Part shown: positions 16,643 to 25,990 of the stretch, in pieces
Layout: each line of letters begins with the position of its first letter
Numbering within the stretch: position 1 is the stretch's first letter
Assembly: GCA_027487515.1 (NCBI GenBank)
Contig: JAIYDL010000019.1
Location: forward strand, 1 to 64,000
Direction of reading: 5' to 3'
Origin: Pseudomonadota bacterium
Lineage (GTDB): Bacteria > Bdellovibrionota > Bacteriovoracia > Bacteriovoracales > Bacteriovoracaceae
Length of the DNA: 64,000 bases
Position numbers and translations under genes: made by a program
Notes under the pieces: generated by a model
Database searches by the model: none
What the model saw: the letters and a program-made list of their open reading frames with translations, nothing else
Told to the model about the DNA's origin: nothing

Positions 16643-18066
16643 AGGGTGCCACCAACCCCAAGGGAGCGTCCCCGGATGAAGGCAAAGTAGAGCACGGTCT
16701 TACCATTGACCGTCGCAAGCGTTGGCTCACCGACGCCGAAGATCTTTTCAAGGCCCAGTTCCCCAGAGCGCAAGACGATGACCTGCGGACCCCAGGAGGA
16801 GTTTTTCTCGAAGGGGCCGCCGAGGTATTCGTGGTAGACGATGGACGTGCTGCGGTTGAGGTAAAGCCGTTTCCCGGTGAAGAAAGGCTGGGATTCGTCG
16901 GCCGCGGTGTTGATTCTAGTTGGGAGCAGAAGGGTCTGCCATTGCCCCTTGGGGTAGGTCCCCGAGGTCAGAACGTGAACCGAGAGATTGAACGTGTCTT
17001 GCTCGTCGTCGGTCCAGATGGATTGAACTTTTCCTGCGTCATCGGCGTAGAGGTGGGGGTTCCCCTGAACTCCTGCGTGCGTGGGAAACGAGACCGGAGT
17101 GATCTTGGGATCAATCGTGGCAAAAAAACCTTCTGGCCCGTAGGTCACGTTCCCCAGATTTTTAGTGCGCCCGGGGATGAGAGTTCCCTGGTAAACGTTC
17201 GGGGACCCGTCGCCTCCGAGGTCATCCAAGTAGTTGGACCATGCGACGGCGAAGCGAAGAGTATCGTTGGGGCCTTTTAAGAACGAAAGTCCGAAGGGCC
17301 CGTTGGTCCCTTTGGCGTCGTTGAAGGCGACCTTAAACGGCTCGCGGAACGAGCCGTCGGGTTGGCGTTTAAAACCGTAGAACACAGTGGGAAAAAGTGG
17401 AATCTTATTGGCGACCTCTGGGATCACGAGATTCAAGTGGGTGAGTTTCCCTTTTTTGATCGCTGCAGAAGGAAAGCCCGGACGCTTCGGCGTGTTGTAG
17501 GGGCCGATGGTGTCGAAGACCCAGTTGCTGTTCTCCTTCCCGGGGCAGTTGGCGATGTCAAACATCGACCACCCCGGAGCGGCGCAGATCTGTTTGTGGT
17601 AGGCCACCCCGGCAAAATACAGGGGCCCGTACTGGATGAAGAGGTACTGGCCGTCGGGCGTAATGGTGATCCCATCTTCGTAGCCCTCGGTGTTGACGTC
17701 GCCCTCGACCGCCAGAGGTTGCCCGGCCCCTTTGATCACATCATTAAAAACGATCGCCTTCCTTGAGACCGTTGCCGTCGGAGTGCTCACGGTGATGGGG
17801 TAGACACCGGTTGCATCCGGAGTAACGGTGAAGGTGTAGTTTCCATCTCTGAGATTCTTGATCGGGGACGCTTTCCCTCTCGGAATCTCTAACCGAAGCT
17901 TCGCCGCTGGGTCGGGGACTCCTGCTTTAAGGACCTTCACAGTGACCTGCACGGGATCGGGCCCTGCGGCCTGAATGCGTTTGAACGTGAGCTCGATTTC
18001 TGGGGGATTGGCCAAGGCGGTAAGAGTGGCGGTCAGGGCCCCGAATGAAGAGATGAGATTTTTCAT
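16600..18066 (-). CDS. Secreted hypothetical protein with Ig-like and propeller-like parts
   Basis: 488 aa from the ATG at 18066, which gives a short signal peptide (MKNLISSFGALTATLTALANP); longer upstream reading looks non-coding. Residues 20-115 look like an Ig/bacterial beta-sandwich (VTVKVLKAG...YPITVSTP). The rest is beta-rich with TPDGQYLFIQYG and repeated blade-like segments, suggesting a TolB/WD40-like propeller. No enzyme motif is seen. It is divergent from the uracil-degradation operon, but nothing links the two functionally. Confidence 0.7.
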   Translation of the reverse strand: MKNLISSFGALTATLTALANPPEIELTFKRIQAAGPDPVQVTVKVLKAGVPDPAAKLRLEIPRGKASPIKNLRDGNYTFTVTPDATGVYPITVSTPTATVSRKAIVFNDVIKGAGQPLAVEGDVNTEGYEDGITITPDGQYLFIQYGPLYFAGVAYHKQICAAPGWSMFDIANCPGKENSNWVFDTIGPYNTPKRPGFPSAAIKKGKLTHLNLVIPEVANKIPLFPTVFYGFKRQPDGSFREPFKVAFNDAKGTNGPFGLSFLKGPNDTLRFAVAWSNYLDDLGGDGSPNVYQGTLIPGRTKNLGNVTYGPEGFFATIDPKITPVSFPTHAGVQGNPHLYADDAGKVQSIWTDDEQDTFNLSVHVLTSGTYPKGQWQTLLLPTRINTAADESQPFFTGKRLYLNRSTSIVYHEYLGGPFEKNSSWGPQVIVLRSGELGLEKIFGVGEPTLATVNGKTVLYFAFIRGRSLGVGGTLYDFDLDAGFVELP

Positions 18067-18310
18067 GGAATCATTATCGAGCGACCGAGGGAAATTCTTG
18101 AGTGATTTGATGCGTTCTGGGTCTCTAGTTCTAAGTCCTTGATGTTGGAAAGCTTCCCAGGACGGCCGATTCCACTTATGTCTTGAACTGCCTTGAATCT
18201 CAGGCAGAACCGATCGTTTTAGTCGGGCGTAATTTACCACTCCTCCTATAGGCAACGGCCCCCATCCTGTATTACCGTTTAATTTTGATCTTTTTGCGTG
18301 AGGAAGAACC

Positions 18311-19786
18311 ATGACGGTGATGATTCCAGAAACTGTGATTTCCTGCCCTAATTTTATCAACGGCGCTTGGGTCAATGGCACCGAGGGTCACCTCGCAGTG
18401 GTCTCGCCCTACTCAAATCAAAAAATCGGCGACGTCTCCCTCCCTTCGAGTCACCAGATTCAGGAGGCCCTGCGCTCGGCCCAGCTCGCCCAGGCCGACT
18501 GGGGCCGCACTCCCTTAAAAGAGCGCGCTCGGGTGCTGTTTAACTTCCGGAACATCCTCTTGCGAGACATCGATCGCATCGCCCACCTGAAGGCCTCTGA
18601 GTCCGGGAAAACGTTCGAAGAAGGGAAGGCCGGACTGATGAAGGGCATCGAGGTCCTCGAGTACGCGCTCTCGCTTCAGAACAGTGACACCGGGGGAAAG
18701 CTTGAAGTCTCTCGCGGTGTGTTTTGTGAATACCGTCGCATGCCCTTGGGTGTGGTCGCCAACATCACTCCCTTTAATTTTCCGGCGATGGTTCCGCTTT
18801 GGACGATTCCGATTGCCTTAGGTCTCGGGAATGCCTACGTGTGGAAGCCGTCGGAGAAGACTCCGCTCACCTCCATAGAAATCGTCAACGCGCTCGGGGA
18901 AGCTGGTCTCCCGAAAGGTCTTATGACCGTCCTTCACGGAGGATCGGAAACCGTGAACCAGATCATCGAGGCCCCCGAAGTCCGCGCCATCGGCTTCGTT
19001 GGCTCCACGAAGATCGCGCGGCTCGTGTACACCAAGGCAACCGCACTGGGGAAGCGTGCGCTCTGCCTCGGGGGAGCGAAAAACCATATCGTGCTTCTTC
19101 CGGATGCCACTCCAGAGCTCGCCGGCGTCGGCATCTCTGATTCCTTCACCGGCTGCGCGGGCCAGCGCTGCATGGCCGCTTCCGTTCTCCTCGCGGTGGG
19201 AACCGTCGACGCCCACATCGGAAAAATCATCGAGCGGGCCTCGTCGCTTCAGCTCGGAAAAGACATGGGAGCGCTGATCACCCGGGCCCAGCGAGACTTC
19301 CTGGTAGAAGCGATCACCCGCGCGGAGAAGAGTGGGGCCAAGGTCCTTCTCGACGGACGCCGGGCCAAGGCACCGGAGGGCTTCGAAGGCGGCAATTGGC
19401 TGGGACCCACGATCCTCGATCACGTGGAACCGGGCTCCGAGGCCCAGACGACGGAACTCTTCGGTCCGGTCCTCTCCATCGTGCGCTGTAAAGACATCAC
19501 CCATGCGCTCTCCATTCAGAACACCTCCGAGTACGGCAACGCTTGCTCGGTCTTCACGAACTCCGGGGCCCTCGCCGAGCGCGTGATCGCCGGTGCGAAG
19601 GCCGGCATGGTGGGTGTGAATGTGGGCGTCCCCGTGCCACGAGAGCCATTCTCCTTCGGCGGCGTTGCCGCATCCAAGTTTGGTCACGGGGATATCACGG
19701 GTGAGCACGCGCTGGATTTTTGGTCCGACGTGCGAAAGATCACCGTGAAATGGGAAAAGCAAAACGATTCGAACTGGATGTCCTAA
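18311..19786 (+). CDS. mmsA: CoA-acylating (methyl)malonate-semialdehyde dehydrogenase
   Basis: 491 aa aldehyde dehydrogenase. It matches the MmsA/IolA branch: FINGAWV start, NITPFNFPAMVPLW, KPSEKTPLT, FVGSTKIA and the catalytic Cys in GCAGQRCMAASV. MmsA enzymes convert malonate semialdehyde (or its methyl form) plus CoA to acetyl-CoA (propionyl-CoA) and CO2. It starts with GAGGA upstream and is first in the URC operon, 10 bases before URC1. That position suggests it disposes of the three-carbon fragment released from uracil; this is an inference. Confidence 0.9.
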   Translation: MTVMIPETVISCPNFINGAWVNGTEGHLAVVSPYSNQKIGDVSLPSSHQIQEALRSAQLAQADWGRTPLKERARVLFNFRNILLRDIDRIAHLKASESGKTFEEGKAGLMKGIEVLEYALSLQNSDTGGKLEVSRGVFCEYRRMPLGVVANITPFNFPAMVPLWTIPIALGLGNAYVWKPSEKTPLTSIEIVNALGEAGLPKGLMTVLHGGSETVNQIIEAPEVRAIGFVGSTKIARLVYTKATALGKRALCLGGAKNHIVLLPDATPELAGVGISDSFTGCAGQRCMAASVLLAVGTVDAHIGKIIERASSLQLGKDMGALITRAQRDFLVEAITRAEKSGAKVLLDGRRAKAPEGFEGGNWLGPTILDHVEPGSEAQTTELFGPVLSIVRCKDITHALSIQNTSEYGNACSVFTNSGALAERVIAGAKAGMVGVNVGVPVPREPFSFGGVAASKFGHGDITGEHALDFWSDVRKITVKWEKQNDSNWMS

Positions 19787-19796
19787 GGAGGGCAAG

Positions 19797-21050
19797 ATGC
19801 AAAACGGTGAACGGAAGGAACACGTTGTTCTTGCGACGCACGCGAACTTCAAGTACCCCGAGTCTCTGGCACTCGATTGGGGAAACTCGGATCCCTTAAA
19901 GCGCGGGGCCGTGGTGGCCTCCCAGACCAACCCGCGAGCGCGGAACGCCATCGGAACCCACTCCGGATCTTACTCGGTTTACCGGGCGCTCTCCATCGCG
20001 AGTGGGAAGTACCTCTCGTCCCATCGCCCCGACTTGCACAACACTCATTCTCCCGTTCCGATAGGCCCCTTCCCGGCGTGGTTTGACAAGACAAAAATCG
20101 TCTCCCTTGACCCCTGGGGATTGGATCCCCAGAGGCACTTCGGCCCGCTCTTTGAGCGCGGGTACGATATCCGGCCATCCATCGCCGTCACCCAGGCCCA
20201 CCTGCAGATCCCGGAGATCCACGAGGCGATCCGCGCCGGGCGGCTCAAGACCGACGGTAAAATCATAAAAGACAACATGGACATCAAGGTCACCAAAGTG
20301 GCCATCGAGCCGGTCTGGTTTTTGCCCGGCATGGCCCAGCGCCTGAAGGTCGAGGAGGGGGTGCTCCGGCGGATCCTCTTCCAGGAGTCCGGAGGCATGT
20401 TTCCGGAACTCATCACGAGGCCCGACCTCAAGGTCTGGCTTCCGCCCATCGGGTCAACCACGGTGTACATCTTCGGCGACCCGCGGGACCTGGCCAAACC
20501 CTCCGTGGAGCTCTCCTGCCGCGTGCACGATGAGTGCAACGGCTCTGACGTCTTCGGCTCCGACATCTGCACCTGCCGGCCCTACCTCATGTACGGCATC
20601 GAGCACGCCGCGGAGACCGCCCAGAAGGGTGGGGTGGGCCTCATTGCGTACTACCGAAAAGAAGGCCGGGCGCTGGGGGAAGTGACGAAGTTTTTGGTCT
20701 ACAACGCCAGAAAACGCCAGGAGGGGGGCGACTCCGCGGCGACCTATTTTAAGCGCACAGAATGCGTCGCCGGTGTCGAAGACGCGCGCTTCCAAGAGTT
20801 CATGCCCGACGTGCTCCACCTCTTCGGAATCCAAAAAATTCATAACCTTCACTCCATGTCCAACATGAAGTACGACGCCATCGTCGGAAGCGGGATCGAG
20901 GTGGTGAACCGGGTATCGATTCCGGCGGAACTCATCCCGGCCGATGCCCAGGTGGAAATGGAGGCGAAGAAGGCCGCCGGGTACTTCACCGACGGCGCCG
21001 TGAAGGTGGGCGATGACCTGAAGAAAGTCAAAGGGAGAGACATCACGTGA
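19797..21050 (+). CDS. URC1-type GTP cyclohydrolase II homologue (uracil catabolism)
   Basis: 417 aa, strong site TAAGGAGGGC before the ATG. The C-terminal half is GTP-cyclohydrolase-II-like: zinc ligands in HDECNGSD and ICTCRP, then YYRKEGRALGEVTKF and QEGGDSA. The N-terminal 180 residues are not found in riboflavin RibA but are typical of URC1. In the yeast URC route URC1 is required to open the pyrimidine ring of a uracil nucleotide. The DUF1688, upp and udk neighbours support this over riboflavin synthesis. It shares a 4-base overlap with the next gene. Confidence 0.9.
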   Translation: MQNGERKEHVVLATHANFKYPESLALDWGNSDPLKRGAVVASQTNPRARNAIGTHSGSYSVYRALSIASGKYLSSHRPDLHNTHSPVPIGPFPAWFDKTKIVSLDPWGLDPQRHFGPLFERGYDIRPSIAVTQAHLQIPEIHEAIRAGRLKTDGKIIKDNMDIKVTKVAIEPVWFLPGMAQRLKVEEGVLRRILFQESGGMFPELITRPDLKVWLPPIGSTTVYIFGDPRDLAKPSVELSCRVHDECNGSDVFGSDICTCRPYLMYGIEHAAETAQKGGVGLIAYYRKEGRALGEVTKFLVYNARKRQEGGDSAATYFKRTECVAGVEDARFQEFMPDVLHLFGIQKIHNLHSMSNMKYDAIVGSGIEVVNRVSIPAELIPADAQVEMEAKKAAGYFTDGAVKVGDDLKKVKGRDIT

Positions 21051-22228
21051 CGACCATTGATCACATCTTTTCTCCCGCCTTTGTCCGCGAGGGAGCGAAG
21101 AAGATTTTCGAAGAGACTCGGGCGGGCAACACGCACTTCCATTACCACGAGGAGAAACTCCCCGCTGCCGTCGACTTCGTGATGCAGACGATCCGTGAAA
21201 ACTACCCCGATCTCAACATCCCCTTTCACTCCCGGTGGGGCCACTTTCGGCCTGGGAACGTGGACCGATCCCTCTGGCTCAAGGCCCGCATCAAAGACCT
21301 GGACCCGCTCGAGCAGGCGCGGATCAAATGGGACCTGGTGATTCCTTCGGTGCTCCTGGACGCGGGGGCGGGCCCCGCCTGGAAGTACCGGGAGAAAGAG
21401 ACGTCGCGCGAGTACACGCGCTCAGAGGGTCTCGGCGTAGCGAGCTTTCACCTCTTCCTCTCCGGGGCTTTTTCCGGGGATGGCAAATCCCTGCGTTCGG
21501 ATGCCCAGGGCCTTAGCACTGTCACCGCGAAGCTCATCGAGGAGGCCTTCCAGGTCACTCCCTTAAATCCATTGGTCGGAGTGGAAGGCCGCACGATGCT
21601 CCTCCGAAACCTCGGAACCGCTCTCGAGAACCGGGCCTTCTTCTCTGACGGTCGCCCGGGGAACCTCATCGACTATCTCGTTGGTCGTTTCGGCCGAACC
21701 ATTCCCGCCACCGGACTTCTGCGCGCTGTCCTCGATGCCTTCGGGCCGATCTGGCCTGGCCGAGAATCCCAGGAGGGAGTGAACCTCGGGGACGCCTGGC
21801 GCCACTCTCGCTACGGCCTCATCGCCTTCCACAAACTCTCTCAGTGGATGAGTTACTCTCTGGTGGAGCCGCTCCTCGACGCAGGGCTTGTGGTCACCGG
21901 AGTGGAAGAGCTCACGGGGCTCCCGGAGTACCGCAACGGAGGCCTTCTCCTCGACGCCGAAGTCCTCACCTTCAAGAACCGACGGGACGCCGAACAGACC
22001 TGGGGGGCCGAGAGTGACCTCATCATCGAATGGCGCGCGCTGACGGTGTATCTCCTGGACACCATCGGTGCCGAGATCCAGCGCCGGCTCGGGAAGACGC
22101 CCCAGGAGTTTCCGTTAGCGAAGGTCCTCGAAGGTGGCACCTGGTGGGCGGGCCGAAAGCTCGCGGCCACGCTCCGCGCGGGCGGAGTGCCTCCGCTCAA
22201 TATAAAAAGTGATGGAACTGTCTTTTAG
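21047..22228 (+). CDS. URC4/DUF1688 family protein (uracil catabolism)
   Basis: 393 aa, GTG start overlapping the URC1 stop, so translation is coupled. The sequence fits DUF1688, the URC4 family: SRWGHFRPGNVDR, PSVLLDAGAGPAWKY, SEGLGVASFHLF and the closing GTWWAGRKLAATLR...GGVPP..IKSDGTVF. The biochemical role of URC4 was inferred from yeast mutants unable to use uracil as nitrogen source; the exact reaction is unsettled. Soluble, with no signal peptide. Confidence 0.88.
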   Translation: MTTIDHIFSPAFVREGAKKIFEETRAGNTHFHYHEEKLPAAVDFVMQTIRENYPDLNIPFHSRWGHFRPGNVDRSLWLKARIKDLDPLEQARIKWDLVIPSVLLDAGAGPAWKYREKETSREYTRSEGLGVASFHLFLSGAFSGDGKSLRSDAQGLSTVTAKLIEEAFQVTPLNPLVGVEGRTMLLRNLGTALENRAFFSDGRPGNLIDYLVGRFGRTIPATGLLRAVLDAFGPIWPGRESQEGVNLGDAWRHSRYGLIAFHKLSQWMSYSLVEPLLDAGLVVTGVEELTGLPEYRNGGLLLDAEVLTFKNRRDAEQTWGAESDLIIEWRALTVYLLDTIGAEIQRRLGKTPQEFPLAKVLEGGTWWAGRKLAATLRAGGVPPLNIKSDGTVF

Positions 22229-22238
22229 AGGAGAACCC

Positions 22239-22871
22239 ATGCATACGAATCTGGTTGAACTCAATCATCCCCTCCTGAGGCACAAGCTCGGACACCTGCG
22301 CGACAAGAACACAAACGCCGCGGATTTCCGAAACCTCATGACGGAGATCTCGAAGCTCCTTGCCTACGAAGCGCTACGAGACTGGACTCACCTCGACACC
22401 ATCTCGGTGGAGACTCCCATCGCGCCGGCGCGGGTTGACCGCATCTCCAACCCTCCCGTAGCGGTGGCCATCCTGCGGGCCGGGAACGGCATGCTCGATG
22501 GAGTTCTCTCGATGATCCCCATCGCTTCCACCGGTTTCATCGGCATCTACCGGGACAAGTTCATCCAGAACACGGTGGAGTACTACTTCAAGCTCCCGGC
22601 CGACGTGCAGGGGAGACCCATTCTCATGTGCGACCCTTTGATCGCGACGGCCGACACCATGATCGCGGCCCTCGACCGTGTAAAAAGTTACCACTGTGGC
22701 ACCGTCAAAGTTCTATCTGTACTTGCGAGTGCCCATGCGTTAGAACGGCTGGAACATTTTCATCCTGATGTGAAGGTCTATGCCCTGTGTGTAGAAAAAG
22801 AGATGAGTGAAAATGGATACCTGATTCCTGGATTAGGTGACGCTGGTGACAGACTCTATCAGACGAAATAA
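22239..22871 (+). CDS. upp: Uracil phosphoribosyltransferase
   Basis: 210 aa from the ATG at 22239 (GAGGAG upstream). The N-terminus (HPLLRHKLGHLRDKNT) and the PRPP-binding loop CDPLIATADTM are UPRT features; the loop deviates slightly from the common DPMLATGGT. It converts uracil plus PRPP to UMP, the entry substrate of the URC route. The 3' end overlaps the uridine kinase start, which is in another frame. Composition becomes a little more AT-rich near the 3' end. Confidence 0.92.
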   Translation: MHTNLVELNHPLLRHKLGHLRDKNTNAADFRNLMTEISKLLAYEALRDWTHLDTISVETPIAPARVDRISNPPVAVAILRAGNGMLDGVLSMIPIASTGFIGIYRDKFIQNTVEYYFKLPADVQGRPILMCDPLIATADTMIAALDRVKSYHCGTVKVLSVLASAHALERLEHFHPDVKVYALCVEKEMSENGYLIPGLGDAGDRLYQTK

Positions 22872-23481
22872 GACGTTCATTCTCGGTGTGGCCGGGGGCT
22901 CTGGCTCCGGCAAGACCTACTTCGCTCAGGCCCTGAAAGACGCGCTCGGTGACGCCGCGACGATCGTCTACCAGGATAACTTCTACATCGACCAGTCCCA
23001 CCGGTTTGACCACGACGGCGGGGCCGTGAACTTCGATCATCCGGAGAGTCTCGAGCTTTCTCTCTTGGCCAAGTGCCTCGGCGAACTCCGCCAGGGGCAG
23101 GGGACGAGGATTCCGCGCTATGACTTCAAGACCCACCGGCGTGAGCGCGAAGAGCTCTACGTTCCCCCCACGGCCGTCATCATCGTCGACGGCATCTTAA
23201 TCTTTCATCCCGAAGACCTCCGGTCCCAGTTCGATGAGATGGTCTTCTTCGATACCCCGGAGGAGCTCCGCTATGAGCGTCGGCTAGAGCGCGACGTGAA
23301 CGAGCGAGGACGGACCCCGGAGGGGGTGCGGGCCCAGTTCCTGAAGCAGGTGAAGCCGATGCACGATGAGTTCGTTGCACCCTCGAAGGCCCATGCCCAT
23401 GTGGTGGTCCGAGACCTAGGGGATTACCACGAGCATTTCGTAGCGTACCGGGACCGTCTCATCAGACTTGCGCGCGGCTAG
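22837..23481 (+). CDS. udk: Uridine kinase
   Basis: About 214 aa (a second GTG nine bases later at 22846 is also possible and better placed after AGGTGA). P-loop GGSGSGKT, then YQDNFYID, NFDHPES, PRYDFKTHRR and VIIVDGILIF, all typical of uridine kinases. It phosphorylates uridine to UMP and so feeds the same pool as upp. It overlaps upp by about 30 bases and is last in the URC operon. Confidence 0.92.
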   Translation: MTLVTDSIRRNKTFILGVAGGSGSGKTYFAQALKDALGDAATIVYQDNFYIDQSHRFDHDGGAVNFDHPESLELSLLAKCLGELRQGQGTRIPRYDFKTHRREREELYVPPTAVIIVDGILIFHPEDLRSQFDEMVFFDTPEELRYERRLERDVNERGRTPEGVRAQFLKQVKPMHDEFVAPSKAHAHVVVRDLGDYHEHFVAYRDRLIRLARG

Positions 23482-23502
23482 AACCTCTGCCAAACTTATC
23501 CC

Positions 23503-24711
23503 ATGAAAACATTCATTCTCCTGGCCCTTGTGGCCGTGTCTGCCCAGGCCAAGGTCTACGGTCCAGTTTCAACCTCCTACGATTTTGCGCAGGCGCCGGA
23601 GTACCTGGCGGTCCTCGGTGAGCTGAAGGCCTTCGGAGAGTTCGAACCCAAGGCGAGGCCTGAACCTGTGGTTCCTAAGACCCTCTCTCGCGGGGAGCAG
23701 ATGGTAGAGGAGGCCAAGGCGCGAAACCGCGCCCAGCTGGCGGAGCTCTACGCTAAGGACAAACGCGAAGCCGAATCGGCGCCGACGCGCTCCACCCTCG
23801 ACGAGTGGAAAAAGGAAGTCCAAGCGACACAGAAAAAGTGGAAGGATGAGACCCGCAATCTCCTCGCGACCTGGAGGGCCGAGCAAGAGGCGTTCCTGGG
23901 TCGGGTGAAAAAGTACAAAGAAAATACTTTCACGCTCCCCGTGAAGGCCCAGAAAATCGTCGAGACTCCCGTGGCGCCGGCCGCCATTCCCGAGGTTCAC
24001 ATCATCAACGGGACCTTCAGTGTTCCCATGAAGGATCAGGCGGCAAGACCCACCTGCGTCGCCTTCGCCGGGATCCGAGCGATCGAAATTCTCCTGGCGC
24101 AGAATCAAATCCAGCGCGACCTCTCCGAGCAGTACCTCTACTGGGCCGGGAAACCGAGGTGCCAGAAAACTCCCTGCAGTGAAAAGGGGTCCTGGATCAC
24201 CGAGTCCTACCGCTTCTCTCGGGAGCGTCCCGTGGTGGACATCCCCACCGAAACCGACTGCGCTTACCGCACCGAGAGTCTGGAGAAGAACGAGACCCAG
24301 GTGCCACTGCCAGCGTCGTGTCAGGAGGGGAGTGTGAAGATCACCGCCGTCCAGGAAGCACGGACCTTGGCAGAAGTGGTTGAGCTCGTGAAGCGGGATG
24401 TGCCGGTGGTGGTCGCGGCCCGGTTGACAGAAAATTTTTACCGCAACAAAGGTCTCATCACTCTGGCGGCGTCGGCATCTTCGGGAGCGAAGCTCGACCA
24501 GCACGCCCTCGGCCATGCCTTCCTGGCCGTGGGGGTGATGGAACTGCCGGCGCGGCTTAAAGCGGCGGAGGGAAGCTTTTGTCTCCTCGTGGCCAATAGC
24601 TGGGGCAAGGGCTGGGGCGCCGGTGGCTACGGGTGCCTGACTGAGAAGTGGCTCCTGAAGCACCGGCAACCGTCTCCGTTCGTGGCGGCAACCGCCTTGA
24701 TGACTCGCTAA
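23503..24711 (+). CDS. Secreted papain-like (C1) cysteine peptidase
   Basis: 402 aa. Signal peptide about residues 1-16 (...SAQAKV). A charged, helical pro-like region (about 40-155, many Lys/Glu/Ala) precedes the catalytic domain. The papain triad is visible: QAARPTCVAF (Cys), HALGHAFLAVGV (His) and VANSWGKGWGAGGYG (Asn). Extra Cys residues suggest disulfides. It is probably an exported protease with an N-terminal inhibitory stalk. It starts 21 bases after udk, but a functional link is unlikely. Confidence 0.87.
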   Translation: MKTFILLALVAVSAQAKVYGPVSTSYDFAQAPEYLAVLGELKAFGEFEPKARPEPVVPKTLSRGEQMVEEAKARNRAQLAELYAKDKREAESAPTRSTLDEWKKEVQATQKKWKDETRNLLATWRAEQEAFLGRVKKYKENTFTLPVKAQKIVETPVAPAAIPEVHIINGTFSVPMKDQAARPTCVAFAGIRAIEILLAQNQIQRDLSEQYLYWAGKPRCQKTPCSEKGSWITESYRFSRERPVVDIPTETDCAYRTESLEKNETQVPLPASCQEGSVKITAVQEARTLAEVVELVKRDVPVVVAARLTENFYRNKGLITLAASASSGAKLDQHALGHAFLAVGVMELPARLKAAEGSFCLLVANSWGKGWGAGGYGCLTEKWLLKHRQPSPFVAATALMTR

Positions 24712-24809
24712 CGGCAAGACGGACGACGAGGTCAAGGGCCCAGAAAAATACCGTCCGGTTCGCAGAGTTTCCTCGTATACTAGGAAGCGATCTTTCAGAA
24801 GGAGTTCCC

Positions 24810-25193
24810 GTGTTAGTTGTGAAGACAAAGCTCGAGTACAGTTCCATCCATGGCCTCGGCTGTTTTGCCGGAGAAGACATTGTGGCGGGGCAGCTGGTGT
24901 GGCGATTTGAGCCGGGGGTCGATCTGGTCTTCACGGAAACGGAGCTCCAGCGCCTACCGGAGTCGTTCCGGGAGTTCTTGCGAGTCTACGCCTACAGCCC
25001 CGTCGCTCACGCGGAGAAAACCTATGTCCTGTGCATCGACCACGCCCGCCACATGAACCACTCGGACTCTCCCAGCCTCCTAGAGAACTCAAATGGCGAT
25101 AACATCGCCGCCCGAGACATCCGGAAAGGCGAGGAGCTGACCTGTAACTACTTGGAGTTCGATCGCAATGCCGGCGAAAAGCTTGGGGGCTGA
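24810..25193 (+). CDS. SET-domain protein
   Basis: 127 aa, GTG start with AAGGAG five bases upstream. The chain matches a minimal SET domain: SSIHGLGCFAGEDI at the start, ARHMNHSDSPSL...N in the pseudoknot, then DIRKGEELTCNY and LEFD. SET domains transfer methyl groups from SAM to protein lysines. The Asn-His pair and the Tyr in CNY are conserved, so it may be active. Bacterial targets of such short SET proteins are mostly unknown. It stands alone with its own ribosome site. Confidence 0.85.
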   Translation: MLVVKTKLEYSSIHGLGCFAGEDIVAGQLVWRFEPGVDLVFTETELQRLPESFREFLRVYAYSPVAHAEKTYVLCIDHARHMNHSDSPSLLENSNGDNIAARDIRKGEELTCNYLEFDRNAGEKLGG

Positions 25194-25253
25194 ATAGGGG
25201 ACTAAAGGAGACGGGCTTGTTAACCGATGAGGGTAAAAACTCAGAGGTAAGCC

Positions 25254-25979
25254 ATGAAATTCTTCTTCGTCCCGCTCTTCTTCCTTGCGGCCTGCGCGTC
25301 CCAGACCAGTCTCCACCGGACACCAGCGGCCCTCGCTTATGGTTCCTGGGAAGAGTACATTCAGCGAGAGATCCTGAGCTCAAGAAACCTCGATGAATGG
25401 TACCCGGACTCTCAGTTCTTGAAACTTCCGTGGCGGAAAAGTAATGAGGTGGCCTACGACGGTAACCCGGTTCAACCTTCGGCCTTGAATGTCAAGGCCC
25501 TGCGCTGTGGGGACCGAACTCTCTGGCCTACGCATCCTCAGCAGACGACGAAGAACTACCTCTACGGGATCACTGCTAACTACGATCATACGAAGCTCCC
25601 TCCAACTTCCGAAGCCTGTAATCGTCCTGCCCCCAACGGCCGCTACTGCCTTACGGCAACCTGGGCGTACCTCTTTGTCATGTCTGACACCTACCAAGAC
25701 AGCTGTGGGAACTACTACCGCGGTTACTGGATGGTGAACTACCTGAAAAAGTACGACAACATGGGGACCCTTTTATCCAAAGGTCGAACCGTGTATCAGA
25801 CTCCAGGATCACAGTATCGAGGAGATTATCAGACGGCCCAGACCTACGGTGTAGAGTCGTCAGAGTTTCTCTTCCTCACGGAACTCGAGTCTGGGGATCT
25901 GGCAAAGATTCGCCGAGATAGTGAAGCTGCACTCCGGAATGGTTTCACGAAGCGAGGCCTCGCTTTCGAACCGAAGTAG
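25254..25979 (+). CDS. Lipoprotein of unknown function
   Basis: 241 aa with a lipobox (FFLAAC, Cys 15). The mature part is Tyr/Trp-rich with paired Cys (ALRCGDR, SEACNRP, GRYCLTA, DSCGNYY), a typical periplasmic disulfide-bonded domain. No family recognised. The next gene (DUF1232) starts 12 bases after its stop. Confidence 0.75.
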   Translation: MKFFFVPLFFLAACASQTSLHRTPAALAYGSWEEYIQREILSSRNLDEWYPDSQFLKLPWRKSNEVAYDGNPVQPSALNVKALRCGDRTLWPTHPQQTTKNYLYGITANYDHTKLPPTSEACNRPAPNGRYCLTATWAYLFVMSDTYQDSCGNYYRGYWMVNYLKKYDNMGTLLSKGRTVYQTPGSQYRGDYQTAQTYGVESSEFLFLTELESGDLAKIRRDSEAALRNGFTKRGLAFEPK

Positions 25980-25990
25980 CGCGGGCCTCC

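Noticed and set aside
18818..19951. Long open frame antisense to mmsA (about 377 codons)
   Set aside because: It mirrors the mmsA codon pattern on the other strand, has no family features or ribosome site, and mmsA is certain.
19797..21050. Riboflavin-synthesis GTP cyclohydrolase II (ribA)
   Set aside because: No rib genes nearby, an extra 180-residue N-terminal part, and coupling to DUF1688, upp and udk fit URC1 instead.
23569..24828. Long open frame antisense to the papain-like protease (about 419 codons)
   Set aside because: Shadow of a GC-rich gene; low-complexity Leu/Gly/Arg composition and no recognisable domain.
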